The translations under genes were made by a program, and so were the position numbers. The notes beneath the pieces are model-generated. The model was not told the origin of the DNA, made no database searches, and worked only from the letters and a program-made list of their open reading frames with translations. Shown here one piece after another: positions 35,427 to 44,863 of a DNA stretch of 59,606 nt; positions within the stretch are counted from its first letter, which is position 1; each line of letters begins with the position of its first letter. This DNA is from DATLBA01 sp035527275 (GTDB lineage: Bacteria > Planctomycetota > Phycisphaerae > FEN-1346), in NCBI GenBank assembly GCA_035527275.1, contig DATLBA010000077.1, positions 1-59,606 of the forward strand, given 5' to 3'.

Positions 35427-35644
35427 GGGTCGAAACCCCCAAGACCAATCGTCCCCAGTGGAATGGACCCCGCCCCGCGAAGATCCCGCCGGGACGTGCA
35501 CAGTGGAGCAAGTCTATTCGGCCCCATCGAAACGGGCAAGCAAATTCCACCTTCCGTCAAAACCGCGGTGTAACGAGATGTTCCGGCACGAAGGGCGGCC
35601 GCTCTGCCGATTGGCCTTGAAGGTTCTCTGGCAGAGCGAGGCTC

Positions 35645-38600
35645 TTAGATTTTCGCCAGGTGGCCGTGACCGTTGGCGGTGAGGACGAGGTGGTCCTCAC
35701 CGAGGAGATTTTCGACGTCGCGCTGGAAAGCGCCGTCCGCAGCAACGCTCAAGGTTTCGCCGGCGCGGATCACCGTCTTGCCGTGCGTCCGGCTGACCAG
35801 TTCGATGTAGAGCGGCACCGGGCCGGGGTGGGTCCGAAGGACGTCGCACAGGCTCTCCATCATCCGGTCGTCGAGCCCGACCTCGTGGAGGCGGATGACG
35901 ACGGCCGTCGTCAGTTTCCGCTGGCCGTCGGCCAAAGTGAAGACTTCCCTCACGCGGACGGAGGGTTCCTCGCGCCGGCGGTCCACCTGGCCGTGGACGA
36001 AGACAATGCTCTCCGGCCGGATGAGGGCCTGGTACTTCTCGTAACCCTCCGAAAAGATGATGCAGGGGGTTTGTCCGTCGAGGTCCTCGAAGTCGAAGGC
36101 CGCCATCCTGGCCCCGGCGTTTCGGCCTTTCTTCGTGAACAGGGCCCGCACACGGGTAATCATGCCGCCCAGGATGACTTCGGTCCCGTCTTCGTACTGG
36201 GCCAGGTCGGCGGTCGTGGCGGTGGCAAAGTGCCGCAGGACCTGTTCGTGCTGGGCCAGTGGATGGCTCGAGACGTAAAACCCCAGAACACCCTTCTCGT
36301 GCTTCAGGAGTTGCGCCTCGGGCCACTCGGGGATGTCGGGCAGAGTCTCTTCATCCGGTCCCGGCGCGCCGGGATCGGCCTGAAACTTACCGAAGAAGGT
36401 CATCTGGCCCCGGCGCCGGTCGTCCTGGGTTTCGGCGCCGGCGGAGAGGGCCCGGTCCATCACGGCGGCCAGTTGGCTGCGGCGGGCGCCTGTCGAATCG
36501 AACGCGCCGCACTTGATCAGACAATCGACCACCGACCGGTTGACGACCGACGGGTCCACGTGCTCGCAGAAATGGAAGAGGGACCGGAATCGGCCGACCT
36601 CTTGCCGCGCCGCCTCGATGACCTCGACGGCGCGGTGGCCGATGCCCTTCACGGCCGCCAGGCCGAAACGAATCTTATCGCCGACGACCGTAAAGTCGGC
36701 CTCGGACTCATTGATGTCCGGCGGGGCCACCTCGATGTCCATTCGGCGGCAGTCGTTGATATACTCGGCGACTTTGTCGCTGTCGCCCATCTCGTAGGTC
36801 AGCAGCGCGGCCATGAACTCGACCGGATAGTGGACCTTCAGGTAGGCCGTCTGGTAGGCGACGAGGGCATAGCGGGCCGAATGGCTCTTGTTGAACCCGT
36901 AGCCGCCGAAGTGCGTGACAAGTTCCCAGACTCTTTCAGCCAGCTCCGGTTGGAGCCGATGCTTTCTGCACCCGGCCAGGAAGGCGTCGCACTCGGCGTT
37001 GATGATGTCCATGTCCTTCTTGGAGATGGCCTTGATGAGTTTGTAGGCCCGCTCCAGGGGGATGTTGCCCAGGCGGTTGACAATCCGCATCACCTGTTCC
37101 TGGTAGGCCATGATGCCATACGTCTCTTCCAGGATTTCCTTGAGGACGGGATGGGGAAAGTCGTACTTGGCGCGGCCGTGCTTGCGATCGAGAAACGAGT
37201 CAATCATGATCATCGGGCCAGGCCGGTAGAGCGCATTGGCGGCGATGAGGTCCTCGAGTTTGTCGGGCTTAATCTTTTGCAGGAGGTCCCGCATGCCGGC
37301 GGATTCAAACTGGAAGATGCCTTTCGTCTCGCCGCGCTCGAAGAGGGCGTAAACCTGCCGGTCGTCGAGATTGATGCGCTCCAGGTCCACGCGCTCGCCG
37401 CCGTGCCGCTCGACGAGGTCCACAGCCCGCTGAATCGTCGAGAGTGTCCGGAGACCCAGGAAATCCATCTTCAAGAGGCCGGCCTTCCCGACGGCGTACA
37501 TATCCCACTGGGTGGTGATGTCGTCGCCGACGCGGCAAAGGGGAGCGTAATGCACGAGCGGCGCGTCGGCGATGACCACACCGGCTGCGTGGACCGACGC
37601 GTGCCGCGCCACACCCTCCAGCCTCTTGGCGATGTCAATCAGTTCGCGAACCTTGGGGTCCGTCTCCTGCATCCGCCTCAGGTCCGGCTCCTGGACCAGG
37701 GCCCGGTCGAGCGTCATGTGCAGTTGCGCCGGGATCTTCTTCGCGATGCGGTCCACTTCCGGCAGGGGCATGTCGAGGACGCGGCCGACGTCGCGGACGG
37801 CGGCGCGGGCGGCCATCGTGCCGAACGTGATGATCTGCGCGACGTTTTCCTGGCCGTACTTCTCGCGCACGTAGCGAATCAGGTCCTGCCGACCGTTCTG
37901 GCAGATGTCGATGTCGAGGTCGGGCATCTCGTTGCGGCTGGGGTCCATGAACCGCTCAAACAGCAGGCCGTACTTCAAGGGGTCGATGGTCGAAATCCCC
38001 AAAAGATACGCCACCATACATCCGCACCCGCTGCCGCGCGCCGCGCACGGAATGCCTTTCTCGCGCGCGTAGCGGACGAAGTCCCACACAATCAGGAAGT
38101 AACTCGAAAAGCCCTTCGACTCGATGATCGCCAGTTCGTGTTCCAGCCGCTCGCGGATGGCCTTGGTAATGCGGCCGTAGCGGCTCTCGAGGCCCTTTTC
38201 ACACAGGCGGCGGAGCACCGATTCGGGCGTCTCGTCCTGCGGCACCGGATAGAGCGGCACGCGCCGCTCGGTGAACTTCAGCCGCAGGTTGCACGCCCGG
38301 GCCACCTCGATCGTGTTCGAAAGGGACTCGGGGAGATCGGCAAACCGCTCTCGCATCTGCTCGGCGGTTTTCAGATGGAACTCGCGCGGCCGGTACTGCA
38401 TCCGGTTCGGGTCGCTGAGAATCTTGCCCGTGTTGATGCACAGCAGAGCATCGTGGGCCCGCGTGTCGTCGGCGTGGATGTAGTGGACATCGTTGCTGGC
38501 GACCAGGGGGATGTCCATCTGGCGCGCCAGGGCCACCATCATCGGCCGCGCGCGACGCTCATCCTCGATGCCGTGGTCCTGGATCTCCAGATAGAAGTTC

Positions 38601-39118
38601 CCGGCGCCGAGGATGTCGCGATAGTCTCCGGCCGCCCGCCGCGCCCCCGCTTCATCGCCGGCCAGGAGCCGCCGCGGAACCTCGCCATGAAGGCACGCCG
38701 ATAGGCCGATGAGACCGTCGGAGTGTTCGGCGAGCACCTCCTTGTCGATGCGGGGGCGATAGTAAAACCCGTCCAGATAGGCGGTCGTCGCCAGACGCAA
38801 CAGGTTCTTGTAGCCCTGCTCGTCGCGCACGAGCAGAACCAGGTGATAGCCGGCGTCCTGGCTCCCGGGGAGGGTCTCGCGGTCCTGCCGCCGGCCCGGG
38901 GCGACATAGGCCTCGTATCCGATGATCGGCTTGATGCCGGCGGCCACGGCGGCGCTGTAGAACTCAATCGCGCCGAACAGGTTCCCGTGGTCGGTGATGG
39001 CGATGGCTTCGGCGCCCTGCTCCGATGCGGCGCGGATAAGGTCGCCGACTCGGCAGGCGCCGTCCAAGAGGCTGTATTCCGTGTGAACGTGCAGATGAAC
39101 AAAGGGGGTGCGCGGCAC
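35645..39118 (-). CDS. dnaE: DNA polymerase III alpha subunit
   Basis: 1157 aa from GTG 39118 (AGGAGG 6 nt upstream; promoter at 39155-39183). The PHP domain is N-terminal (HLHVHTEYSLLDG, AITDHGNLFGAIEF, IGYEAYV) and keeps its metal-type histidines. The polymerase catalytic acids lie in PDLDIDICQNGRQDLIRYV. The finger/thumb region includes FNKSHSARYALVAYQTAYLK. A helix-hairpin-helix and an OB fold (EVILGGMITRVRALFTKKG) follow. It is the main replicative polymerase. The length is normal for the DnaE1 class, and no 3'-5' DnaQ-like insertion is visible. Confidence 0.97.
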   Translation of the reverse strand: MPRTPFVHLHVHTEYSLLDGACRVGDLIRAASEQGAEAIAITDHGNLFGAIEFYSAAVAAGIKPIIGYEAYVAPGRRQDRETLPGSQDAGYHLVLLVRDEQGYKNLLRLATTAYLDGFYYRPRIDKEVLAEHSDGLIGLSACLHGEVPRRLLAGDEAGARRAAGDYRDILGAGNFYLEIQDHGIEDERRARPMMVALARQMDIPLVASNDVHYIHADDTRAHDALLCINTGKILSDPNRMQYRPREFHLKTAEQMRERFADLPESLSNTIEVARACNLRLKFTERRVPLYPVPQDETPESVLRRLCEKGLESRYGRITKAIRERLEHELAIIESKGFSSYFLIVWDFVRYAREKGIPCAARGSGCGCMVAYLLGISTIDPLKYGLLFERFMDPSRNEMPDLDIDICQNGRQDLIRYVREKYGQENVAQIITFGTMAARAAVRDVGRVLDMPLPEVDRIAKKIPAQLHMTLDRALVQEPDLRRMQETDPKVRELIDIAKRLEGVARHASVHAAGVVIADAPLVHYAPLCRVGDDITTQWDMYAVGKAGLLKMDFLGLRTLSTIQRAVDLVERHGGERVDLERINLDDRQVYALFERGETKGIFQFESAGMRDLLQKIKPDKLEDLIAANALYRPGPMIMIDSFLDRKHGRAKYDFPHPVLKEILEETYGIMAYQEQVMRIVNRLGNIPLERAYKLIKAISKKDMDIINAECDAFLAGCRKHRLQPELAERVWELVTHFGGYGFNKSHSARYALVAYQTAYLKVHYPVEFMAALLTYEMGDSDKVAEYINDCRRMDIEVAPPDINESEADFTVVGDKIRFGLAAVKGIGHRAVEVIEAARQEVGRFRSLFHFCEHVDPSVVNRSVVDCLIKCGAFDSTGARRSQLAAVMDRALSAGAETQDDRRRGQMTFFGKFQADPGAPGPDEETLPDIPEWPEAQLLKHEKGVLGFYVSSHPLAQHEQVLRHFATATTADLAQYEDGTEVILGGMITRVRALFTKKGRNAGARMAAFDFEDLDGQTPCIIFSEGYEKYQALIRPESIVFVHGQVDRRREEPSVRVREVFTLADGQRKLTTAVVIRLHEVGLDDRMMESLCDVLRTHPGPVPLYIELVSRTHGKTVIRAGETLSVAADGAFQRDVENLLGEDHLVLTANGHGHLAKI

Positions 39119-39154
39119 CGACTTCCTCCTATGGCCCGTGCGGGATGAGCCCCG

Positions 39155-39183
39155 ATGCTACCAACGGCGCGCGCGACCGTCAA
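39155..39183 (-). promoter_or_regulatory. dnaE promoter
   Basis: On the minus strand, TTGACG (39183-39178), a 17-nt spacer and TAGCAT (39160-39155). The start would be near 39148, about 30 nt before the GTG. Confidence 0.6.
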
Positions 39184-39317
39184 CGAATTTGGCGCCGCTT
39201 CTTCCTGCGGCGGGGCCTGCCCATCCGAGCATGTCGAAGGCCACTTTTGAGCCCGGGACGGGAGCCCCCGGTGATGTTCCGCCATGAAGCAGCATTTCGC
39301 CGGCGCACATGCCCCAT

Positions 39318-40688
39318 TTAGCCGCCGCGTTTACGCGGCGAGCGCCGTTCGGCCCCGGCCGAATCCACCGACGCCAGCAGCCCTTTCACCTCGCCTACCA
39401 GGTAGAGTGAGCCGCAGACGAGGACCAGGCCGTCGGGACCCGCCTTTTCGCCGGCCGTCCGAAGCGCAGCGCGGACATCCGGAATCGCCTCCGCCTCTTC
39501 ACCGCCCAGCCGCTCGAACCGCTCCCGCAGGTCCGCGGGACTTGCCGCACGCGGATTGTCCGTCCGGGTGAAAACCAGGGGCGCCCCCAAGCCGGCCAGC
39601 ACAGTCAACATCCCGTCAACGTTCTTGTCGGCGGCGCAGCCGAACACGACGACGATTCGCCGACTCGCAAAGTGACGCGACACCGCCTCGAACAAACGTT
39701 CCATGCTCGCCCGATTGTGCGCCCCGTCGAGGAGGAGGTCCGGTCGCCCCGGCACGTATTCCATCCTCCCCGGCCAGCGGACTCGGGCCAGCGCGCTGCG
39801 AACGCGCTCCGGCGAGAGGCGTTCGCCCAGAGGTCCGGCCAACTCGGCCGCCGCAATCGCCGTTGCCGCATTCACCGCTTGGTGCTCACCCATCAGCGGA
39901 AGGAAGAGCCCTTCATAACGGGCGCGGGGCGTCCGGACGCTAAGCCGACCTCCCGCCGCGGCGGGCGCCCACACATACGTCACGTCCTGCCCGACGCGGA
40001 CGAGCGGCGACGAAACCCGGCGACAGGCATCTTCAATCACCGCCACCGCTTCTGCCGGCTGCGGCTGGCAGACGACCGCCACGCCGCGCTTCACGATACC
40101 GGCCTTCTCGCGGGCAATGGCCGCGAGCGAGTCTCCCAATTGGTACGTGTGGTCGAGGCTAATGGCCGTGATGACCGAGACCTGCGGCTTCAGGACGTTC
40201 GTCGCGTCCAGCCGCCCGCCGAGCCCGGTCTCCACAATCGCAAGATCCACCCGCACGTCGGCAACGTGCCGGAACGCCAGGGCGGTGAAGATCTCAAAAA
40301 AGGTCGGCGCGTCGCCCTCGGTGCGCATGCGGTCGATGTGCGGCCGGGCCGCCTCAATCAGCCGGCGCAAATCCTCACGCGAAATGTCCTCCCATCCGAC
40401 CCGGATCCGCTCGCGGATGTCCACCAGGTGCGGCGACGTATAAAGCCCCGCCTTCAACCCGCACTCCAGCGCCAGGGCGTGAAGAATCGCCGCCGTGGAC
40501 CCCTTCCCCTTCGTCCCGGCGACGTGAATACTCTCGAAGCGGCTCTCCGGCGACCCGAGCGCCTCGAGCAGCCGGCCCATCCGGTCCAGGCTGAACGTGT
40601 CGGCGTTGTAGCGGACCCGCTGCATCTTCTCATAGTCGGTCGATGTGAAAAGGTAGCGAAGCGCGCCCTCATACGTCTCCAGACCCAT
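39318..40688 (-). CDS. folC: Folylpolyglutamate/dihydrofolate synthase
   Basis: 456 aa from ATG 40688 (AGGAGG 6 nt upstream; earlier starts rejected). The ATP loop is HVAGTKGKGSTAA. SPHLVDIRERIRV, ETGLGGRLDATN, ISLDHTYQLGDSLAAIAREKAGI and LLLDGAHNRASM are standard FolC signatures. It adds glutamate to dihydropteroate and/or folates in the cytoplasm. A CGCCGCG/CGCGGCG hairpin overlaps its last codons and may terminate transcription before dnaE. Confidence 0.94.
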   Translation of the reverse strand: MGLETYEGALRYLFTSTDYEKMQRVRYNADTFSLDRMGRLLEALGSPESRFESIHVAGTKGKGSTAAILHALALECGLKAGLYTSPHLVDIRERIRVGWEDISREDLRRLIEAARPHIDRMRTEGDAPTFFEIFTALAFRHVADVRVDLAIVETGLGGRLDATNVLKPQVSVITAISLDHTYQLGDSLAAIAREKAGIVKRGVAVVCQPQPAEAVAVIEDACRRVSSPLVRVGQDVTYVWAPAAAGGRLSVRTPRARYEGLFLPLMGEHQAVNAATAIAAAELAGPLGERLSPERVRSALARVRWPGRMEYVPGRPDLLLDGAHNRASMERLFEAVSRHFASRRIVVVFGCAADKNVDGMLTVLAGLGAPLVFTRTDNPRAASPADLRERFERLGGEEAEAIPDVRAALRTAGEKAGPDGLVLVCGSLYLVGEVKGLLASVDSAGAERRSPRKRGG

Positions 40689-40869
40689 CCACGTCCTCCT
40701 TGCCTGCCTGAGGCGGGCCCGTCGCCGCGGCGACATCTTACAGCCGGACCGCCGCCGCCACCGCCGAAAAAGTGAAGCGCCTCCTGTCGAGACAGCCGGC
40801 CCCGCGCGTCTTTTGCAACTTTCGCGCCCGGCGCTCGTTCCTTGGGATGAAGCCCCGGGCGGATTCCTT

Positions 40870-40899
40870 TTGACCGACCTGGCGGGGGCCACTTAGAAT
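40870..40899 (+). promoter_or_regulatory. Promoter of the aroB-dprA operon
   Basis: TTGACC (40870-40875), an 18-nt spacer and TAGAAT (40894-40899). GGAG at 40908-40911 and ATG 40917 follow closely, so the leader is only about 10 nt. Confidence 0.6.
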
Positions 40900-40916
40900 G
40901 GTGAATCGGAGCGAAG

Positions 40917-41882
40917 ATGAGCAGAGCAAATGACACACCGCGCCGGAACCTCCATGCCGGGCGAATCGCCTTAGGCCTCGCCCTTGTCGCTCTCCTTGCG
41001 TCCGCGCCCGCGCCGGCCTCAGACGCGACCCCGCCGGCCGAACCTCAGGCAAAGCCACAGGACGCAGCCGCCAAAACCGGAACCGCCCCGGAAGACGTCC
41101 CCGAACTCCCCGTCCTCCATCGCTTCGAGATTCCCATTGAAAAGGCCCAGGCCCTCTTCGACGACGTCAAGGACGAAACCTTCGGCTTCGACGAGTCCGC
41201 CTTCTACTATCTGGTCTCCCTCGTCAACCGGTTCCCGGCGAAACTGTTTAAGCCCGACGAGGAAACCGTCGCATACGCGCAACTCGTCGCCACACCGTCG
41301 GCTTTTCGCGGCACGCCGGTCACGATCCGGGGCGTTTATGCGAGCGTGACGCCGTGGCGACCGGGCGCCGCCCTCGGCCTCGATGTGCCGCGCCTCTTCA
41401 CGTGCAACATCAAAGAGCATCCTGCGGGGAAGAATCAGCCGTTCGCCACCATCGTCGTGATTGACGACCCGACGGTCCGGTTCAAGCGCGGCAACGACGT
41501 TATCATCAAGGCCTATTTCTACAAGGTCCGAAAATACGAGGACCTCGAGGGCAACGTTCGCCTGGGGCCGCTGCTGGTCGGCCGGCGATTCGAGGAAGAC
41601 GTCCGGGGCCCCAGCCCCGTCGGGGCCAGCCCGCCGCCGGGCCGCCCGCTCGTGACCCTCGGACCCTACTGGCCGGTCGCCATCTTCATGGGCGCCGCCC
41701 TCGTCATCATGCTCGTTGCCTTCATCTTCGTCAAGCGCATGGGGAAAGTCAAAAGCGATGCAAAACGTGGACATCTGTCTCACCGGATCCGCCTACGCCG
41801 TCCGGATCGGCCCGCGCCTTTTGAAGGAGGCGGGACCGGAGGCGAAAGCGGCAGCGCGGACTCCGAAAGCCGCCCTGATTAG
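40917..41882 (+). CDS. Exported membrane-anchored protein of unknown function; tail overlaps aroB
   Basis: 321 aa. A signal peptide (~1-35) and a Pro/Ala/Lys linker are followed by a ~150-residue domain (ETVAYAQLVATPSAFRGTPV, TIRGVYASVTPW, TIVVIDDP) with an OB-like look. A transmembrane helix (PVAIFMGAALVIMLVAFIFV, ~245-265) precedes a basic tail. The last 41 codons and the stop overlap aroB in another frame for 125 nt. That tail reads like shifted aroB sequence rather than a folded domain, so the original stop was probably lost. Topology predicts a periplasmic domain with a cytoplasmic tail. Confidence 0.75.
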   Translation: MSRANDTPRRNLHAGRIALGLALVALLASAPAPASDATPPAEPQAKPQDAAAKTGTAPEDVPELPVLHRFEIPIEKAQALFDDVKDETFGFDESAFYYLVSLVNRFPAKLFKPDEETVAYAQLVATPSAFRGTPVTIRGVYASVTPWRPGAALGLDVPRLFTCNIKEHPAGKNQPFATIVVIDDPTVRFKRGNDVIIKAYFYKVRKYEDLEGNVRLGPLLVGRRFEEDVRGPSPVGASPPPGRPLVTLGPYWPVAIFMGAALVIMLVAFIFVKRMGKVKSDAKRGHLSHRIRLRRPDRPAPFEGGGTGGESGSADSESRPD

Positions 41883-42840
41883 TGACGCAAACGTGGCCGA
41901 GCATTACCTCGAGCCGGCCATGGAGAGCCTGCGCACCGCGGGCCTCGCCGCCACACCTCTCGTCGTTCCCCCCGGAGAAGCATCCAAGAGCCTCTCCCAA
42001 GTAGGTCAACTCTGCGACGCGATGCTGAGGATGGGCCTCGACCGAGGCTCCGTCGTCGTCGCCCTCGGCGGCGGCGGCGTGACGGATCTGGCGGGCTTCG
42101 CCGCGGCTATCTACATGCGTGGCATCGCGTGGATTGCCGTCCCGACCAGCCTCCTCGCCCAGGTGGACGCGAGCGTCGGCGGCAAAACGGCCGTCAACCA
42201 TCCCGAATGCAAAAACCTCATCGGCGCCTTCCACCAGCCTGCGGCCGTCCTTTGCGACACCGAAACGCTCAAGACGCTGCCCGACGAGGAACTGCGGACG
42301 GGCCTGGCGGAAGTCGTCAAACACGCCATGATCCGCGACGCAGATCTGTTCGATGAACTCGAACGCCGGGCCGATCGAATTCTCGCACGCGACCTGAGCA
42401 TCCTCGAAGACATCGTCGCCCGCAACGTGCGGATTAAGGCCGAAGTCGTCGCGGCCGACGAACGCGAAGCGGATTTGCGCCGCATCCTCAACTACGGCCA
42501 CACCATCGGCCACGCCATCGAAAGCCTCACAGGAATCACCCATGGTCGCGCTGTCGCCCTCGGCATGATGGCCGAGGCCCACGTCGCCCGCACGCGCGGA
42601 CTCGTCGGTGGGGCCGTCGTCGAACGCCAGCGGAAACTCATCCGGCGATTCGGCTTGCCCGTCGCCCTGGAAGAGCCCCTGGACGCCGCGCGCTGCCTCC
42701 AGATCATGCAGCACGACAAGAAGGCCGAAGCCGGGCGCTTGCGCTTCGTCCTGCCGGAAAGAATCGGCGCTGTGCGCGTCGTCGAGGACGTGACCGACGA
42801 CGAGATTCGCTCCGGTCTGGCTGCGCTCGCCGAAACCTGA
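41758..42840 (+). CDS. aroB: 3-dehydroquinate synthase
   Basis: 360 aa. The ATG at 41758 gives the usual AroB beginning (strand, then YAVRIGPRLLKEAG), despite overlapping the upstream gene. NAD-binding VVALGGGGVTDLAGFAAA, substrate loop PTSLLAQVDASVGGKTAVNHP, KNLIGAFHQP, GLAEVVKHAMI and metal-binding LNYGHTIGHAIES are all present. It makes dehydroquinate from DAHP in the shikimate pathway. dprA begins 43 nt after the stop. Confidence 0.96.
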   Translation: MQNVDICLTGSAYAVRIGPRLLKEAGPEAKAAARTPKAALISDANVAEHYLEPAMESLRTAGLAATPLVVPPGEASKSLSQVGQLCDAMLRMGLDRGSVVVALGGGGVTDLAGFAAAIYMRGIAWIAVPTSLLAQVDASVGGKTAVNHPECKNLIGAFHQPAAVLCDTETLKTLPDEELRTGLAEVVKHAMIRDADLFDELERRADRILARDLSILEDIVARNVRIKAEVVAADEREADLRRILNYGHTIGHAIESLTGITHGRAVALGMMAEAHVARTRGLVGGAVVERQRKLIRRFGLPVALEEPLDAARCLQIMQHDKKAEAGRLRFVLPERIGAVRVVEDVTDDEIRSGLAALAET

Positions 42841-42883
42841 GACCAAAGGGAAAACCCTGCAACCGACCGACACCGATGAACGC

Positions 42884-43978
42884 TTGGCCGCGCTCCGGCT
42901 GCACCTGGCGACCGGCGTCGGCCCGCGCCTCCACGTGGCTCTCGTGGAGCACTTCGGCTCCGCCCGCGTCGCCGCAGACGCCGGCGCCCGGGCCCTGGCC
43001 GACGCGCCCGGCATCGGCCCCGACAGCGCTCGAAAGATCCGCGACGCCCTCGACCACGCCGACCCCGAAGCGGAACTCCGCCGCGCCCAAGACGCCGGCG
43101 TCCAACTCGTTTTCCGCAGCGACCCGGCCTATCCCGTCGCCCTCACCTATTTGCCCGACGCCCCGCCGGTCCTTTACGTCAAAGGCGACCTTGTGCCCGA
43201 AGACGCCCAGGCGATGGCCGTCGTCGGCATGCGCCGATGCAGCCTGTACGGCAAGGACCAGGCCGAGCGCCTGGCGGGGGGCCTGGCGCGGGTGGGCTTC
43301 ACGGTCGTCTCCGGTCTCGCCCGCGGCATCGACTCGGCCGCCCACTCGGGCGCCCTGGCGGCAGGCGGGCGGACCCTGGCCGTCCTCGGCAACGGCCTCT
43401 CCCGGGTCTATCCGCCGGAGAATCGCCGCTTGGCCGACGCCGTCGCCGCCCAGGGGGCCCTGGTGAGCGAGTTCCCGATGGAAACCTCCCCGCGCGCCGA
43501 GAACTTTCCGCGGCGGAACCGTGTCCTGGCGGCCCTGTCGCTGGGCACCATCGTCGTGGAGGCAGGCCGCCGAAGCGGCGCCCTCATCACCGCCCGCTTG
43601 GCCGGCGAGATGGGCAAGGAAGTCTTCGCCGTCCCGAACCGCGTGGACGCGCCTGGCGCCGCCGGCGTCCATGCCCTTATCCGCGACGGGGCAAAACTCG
43701 TCGAATCCCTCGCCGACATTCTCGACGAGTTCCCGGACCTGGGGCTCCCGTCCCCCGCCGGCGAAACCGCCGCCGAGCAGCCGGACCTCGCGCTCAAGGC
43801 GAACCTCTCCCCCGAGGAAGGACGCCTGATGAAAGTGATGGATGGCGAACCGGCGCCGATTGAAACCCTGGCGTCGCGCGCCGGCGTCGAGGTGTCTGCG
43901 GCCGCCGGCGCCCTGACCCTTCTGGAACTGAAAGGCCTCGTCCGCGCCCTGCCCGGCGGCCGCTTCGTCAAGCGATAA
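42884..43978 (+). CDS. dprA: DNA processing protein, natural-transformation RecA loader
   Basis: 364 aa from TTG 42884; CTG 42857 preceded by AAAGGG is an alternative start. The N-terminal SAM/HhH-like part (ATGVGPRLHVALVEHFG) is followed by the Rossmann-like DprA core: VVGMRRCSLYGKDQAERLA, GFTVVSGLARGIDSAAHSGA, LAVLGNGLSRVYPPENRRLA, SEFPMETSPRAENFPRRNR, VVEAGRRSGALITARLA. A winged-helix domain ends in LLELKGLVRALPGGRFVKR. It protects incoming single-stranded DNA and loads RecA. Fragments resembling this gene's last ~75 nt recur at 45961, 47739 and 48776. Confidence 0.94.
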   Translation: MAALRLHLATGVGPRLHVALVEHFGSARVAADAGARALADAPGIGPDSARKIRDALDHADPEAELRRAQDAGVQLVFRSDPAYPVALTYLPDAPPVLYVKGDLVPEDAQAMAVVGMRRCSLYGKDQAERLAGGLARVGFTVVSGLARGIDSAAHSGALAAGGRTLAVLGNGLSRVYPPENRRLADAVAAQGALVSEFPMETSPRAENFPRRNRVLAALSLGTIVVEAGRRSGALITARLAGEMGKEVFAVPNRVDAPGAAGVHALIRDGAKLVESLADILDEFPDLGLPSPAGETAAEQPDLALKANLSPEEGRLMKVMDGEPAPIETLASRAGVEVSAAAGALTLLELKGLVRALPGGRFVKR

Positions 43979-44030
43979 GACGCCGGCAACACGCCGGCAA
44001 CGCCCTTTGACCTGGCCAAGGAGGCACAAC

Positions 44031-44846
44031 ATGAAAACCTGCTTTAACACCGCCACATCAGGAAAGTACCCCCTGAAGGACACGGTGGACTATCTTGCCA
44101 AGTACGGCTACGAGGCCATCGAGATTGCCACCGATCGGCTGGACGAGGACCTGGCGGGGCGGTCGCTCGCGGACCTCAAGGGCCAGTTGAACGGGTGCGG
44201 CGTCGAGGTGGCCGCCCTCATGGCGTTCTGCTTCGAGCCCTTTGGTGCGTATGCCGACGAGATTCAGCGCATCGGGAAGTACGGACCGATTGCGGCGGAA
44301 CTCGGGGCCAGTGTCCTCCTGACTTACTGCGCGTGCGGATTCCCCGAAGGGGTCAGCCGCGACGAAGCCAACCGGCGTGCAGGCGAGGTGGCTGGGGAAT
44401 ACGGAGAGGCGGCGGCGAAGTTCGGCCTGCGCATCGCCCTCGAACCGATCGGGGGGACGGAATTCATGCCGGGCCCGAAAGAGGCGCTTCGCATCGCACG
44501 GGCAAGCCGGCGCGACAACGTCGGCATGATGATGGACACCTTTCACTACTATAAGAGCCGCGTGCCGATGAGCGACATTCGCGCAATTCCACGCGACGCG
44601 CTGCTCATCGTTCACGTCAACGACTGCCTCCAATTGCCGCCCGGGAAACTCAAGGACAGCCACCGTGTCTACCCGGGGCAGGGTGTCATGCCGCTGAAGG
44701 AATACTTGTCGGTTCTGAAAAACGACGTGGGTTACGACGGGTTCGTTTCGGTCGAGATTTTCAATCCCGCCTACTGGGAAGACGACCATGAGAACATCGT
44801 GAAGTTCTCGAAGGCGGCGCTCGAGAAGGTGCTGGCCAAAATCTAG
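44031..44846 (+). CDS. Sugar phosphate isomerase/epimerase
   Basis: 271 aa from ATG 44031 (AAGGAGG 6 nt upstream). A second TIM-barrel isomerase of the xylose-isomerase-like superfamily, not closely similar to the one at 26990. Metal-site segments are RIALEPIGGTEFMPG, VGMMMDTFHYYKS, LLIVHVNDC and GFVSVEIFNPAYW. The terminal segment DHENIVKFSKAALEKVL is usual. The next gene is an oxidoreductase starting 17 nt later, a pairing common for polyol or modified-sugar catabolism. The substrate is unknown. Confidence 0.88.
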   Translation: MKTCFNTATSGKYPLKDTVDYLAKYGYEAIEIATDRLDEDLAGRSLADLKGQLNGCGVEVAALMAFCFEPFGAYADEIQRIGKYGPIAAELGASVLLTYCACGFPEGVSRDEANRRAGEVAGEYGEAAAKFGLRIALEPIGGTEFMPGPKEALRIARASRRDNVGMMMDTFHYYKSRVPMSDIRAIPRDALLIVHVNDCLQLPPGKLKDSHRVYPGQGVMPLKEYLSVLKNDVGYDGFVSVEIFNPAYWEDDHENIVKFSKAALEKVLAKI

Positions 44847-44863
44847 CACAAGGGAGCGGCAGC

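Noticed and set aside
35660..38704. 1014-residue rightward frame opposite dnaE
   Set aside because: It is a mirror of a high-GC coding frame. DnaE motifs are all on the minus strand.
42876..43466. ATG-started frame overlapping the start of dprA
   Set aside because: It has a low-complexity Pro/Ser/Thr-rich product; the DprA motifs are in the frame starting at 42884.
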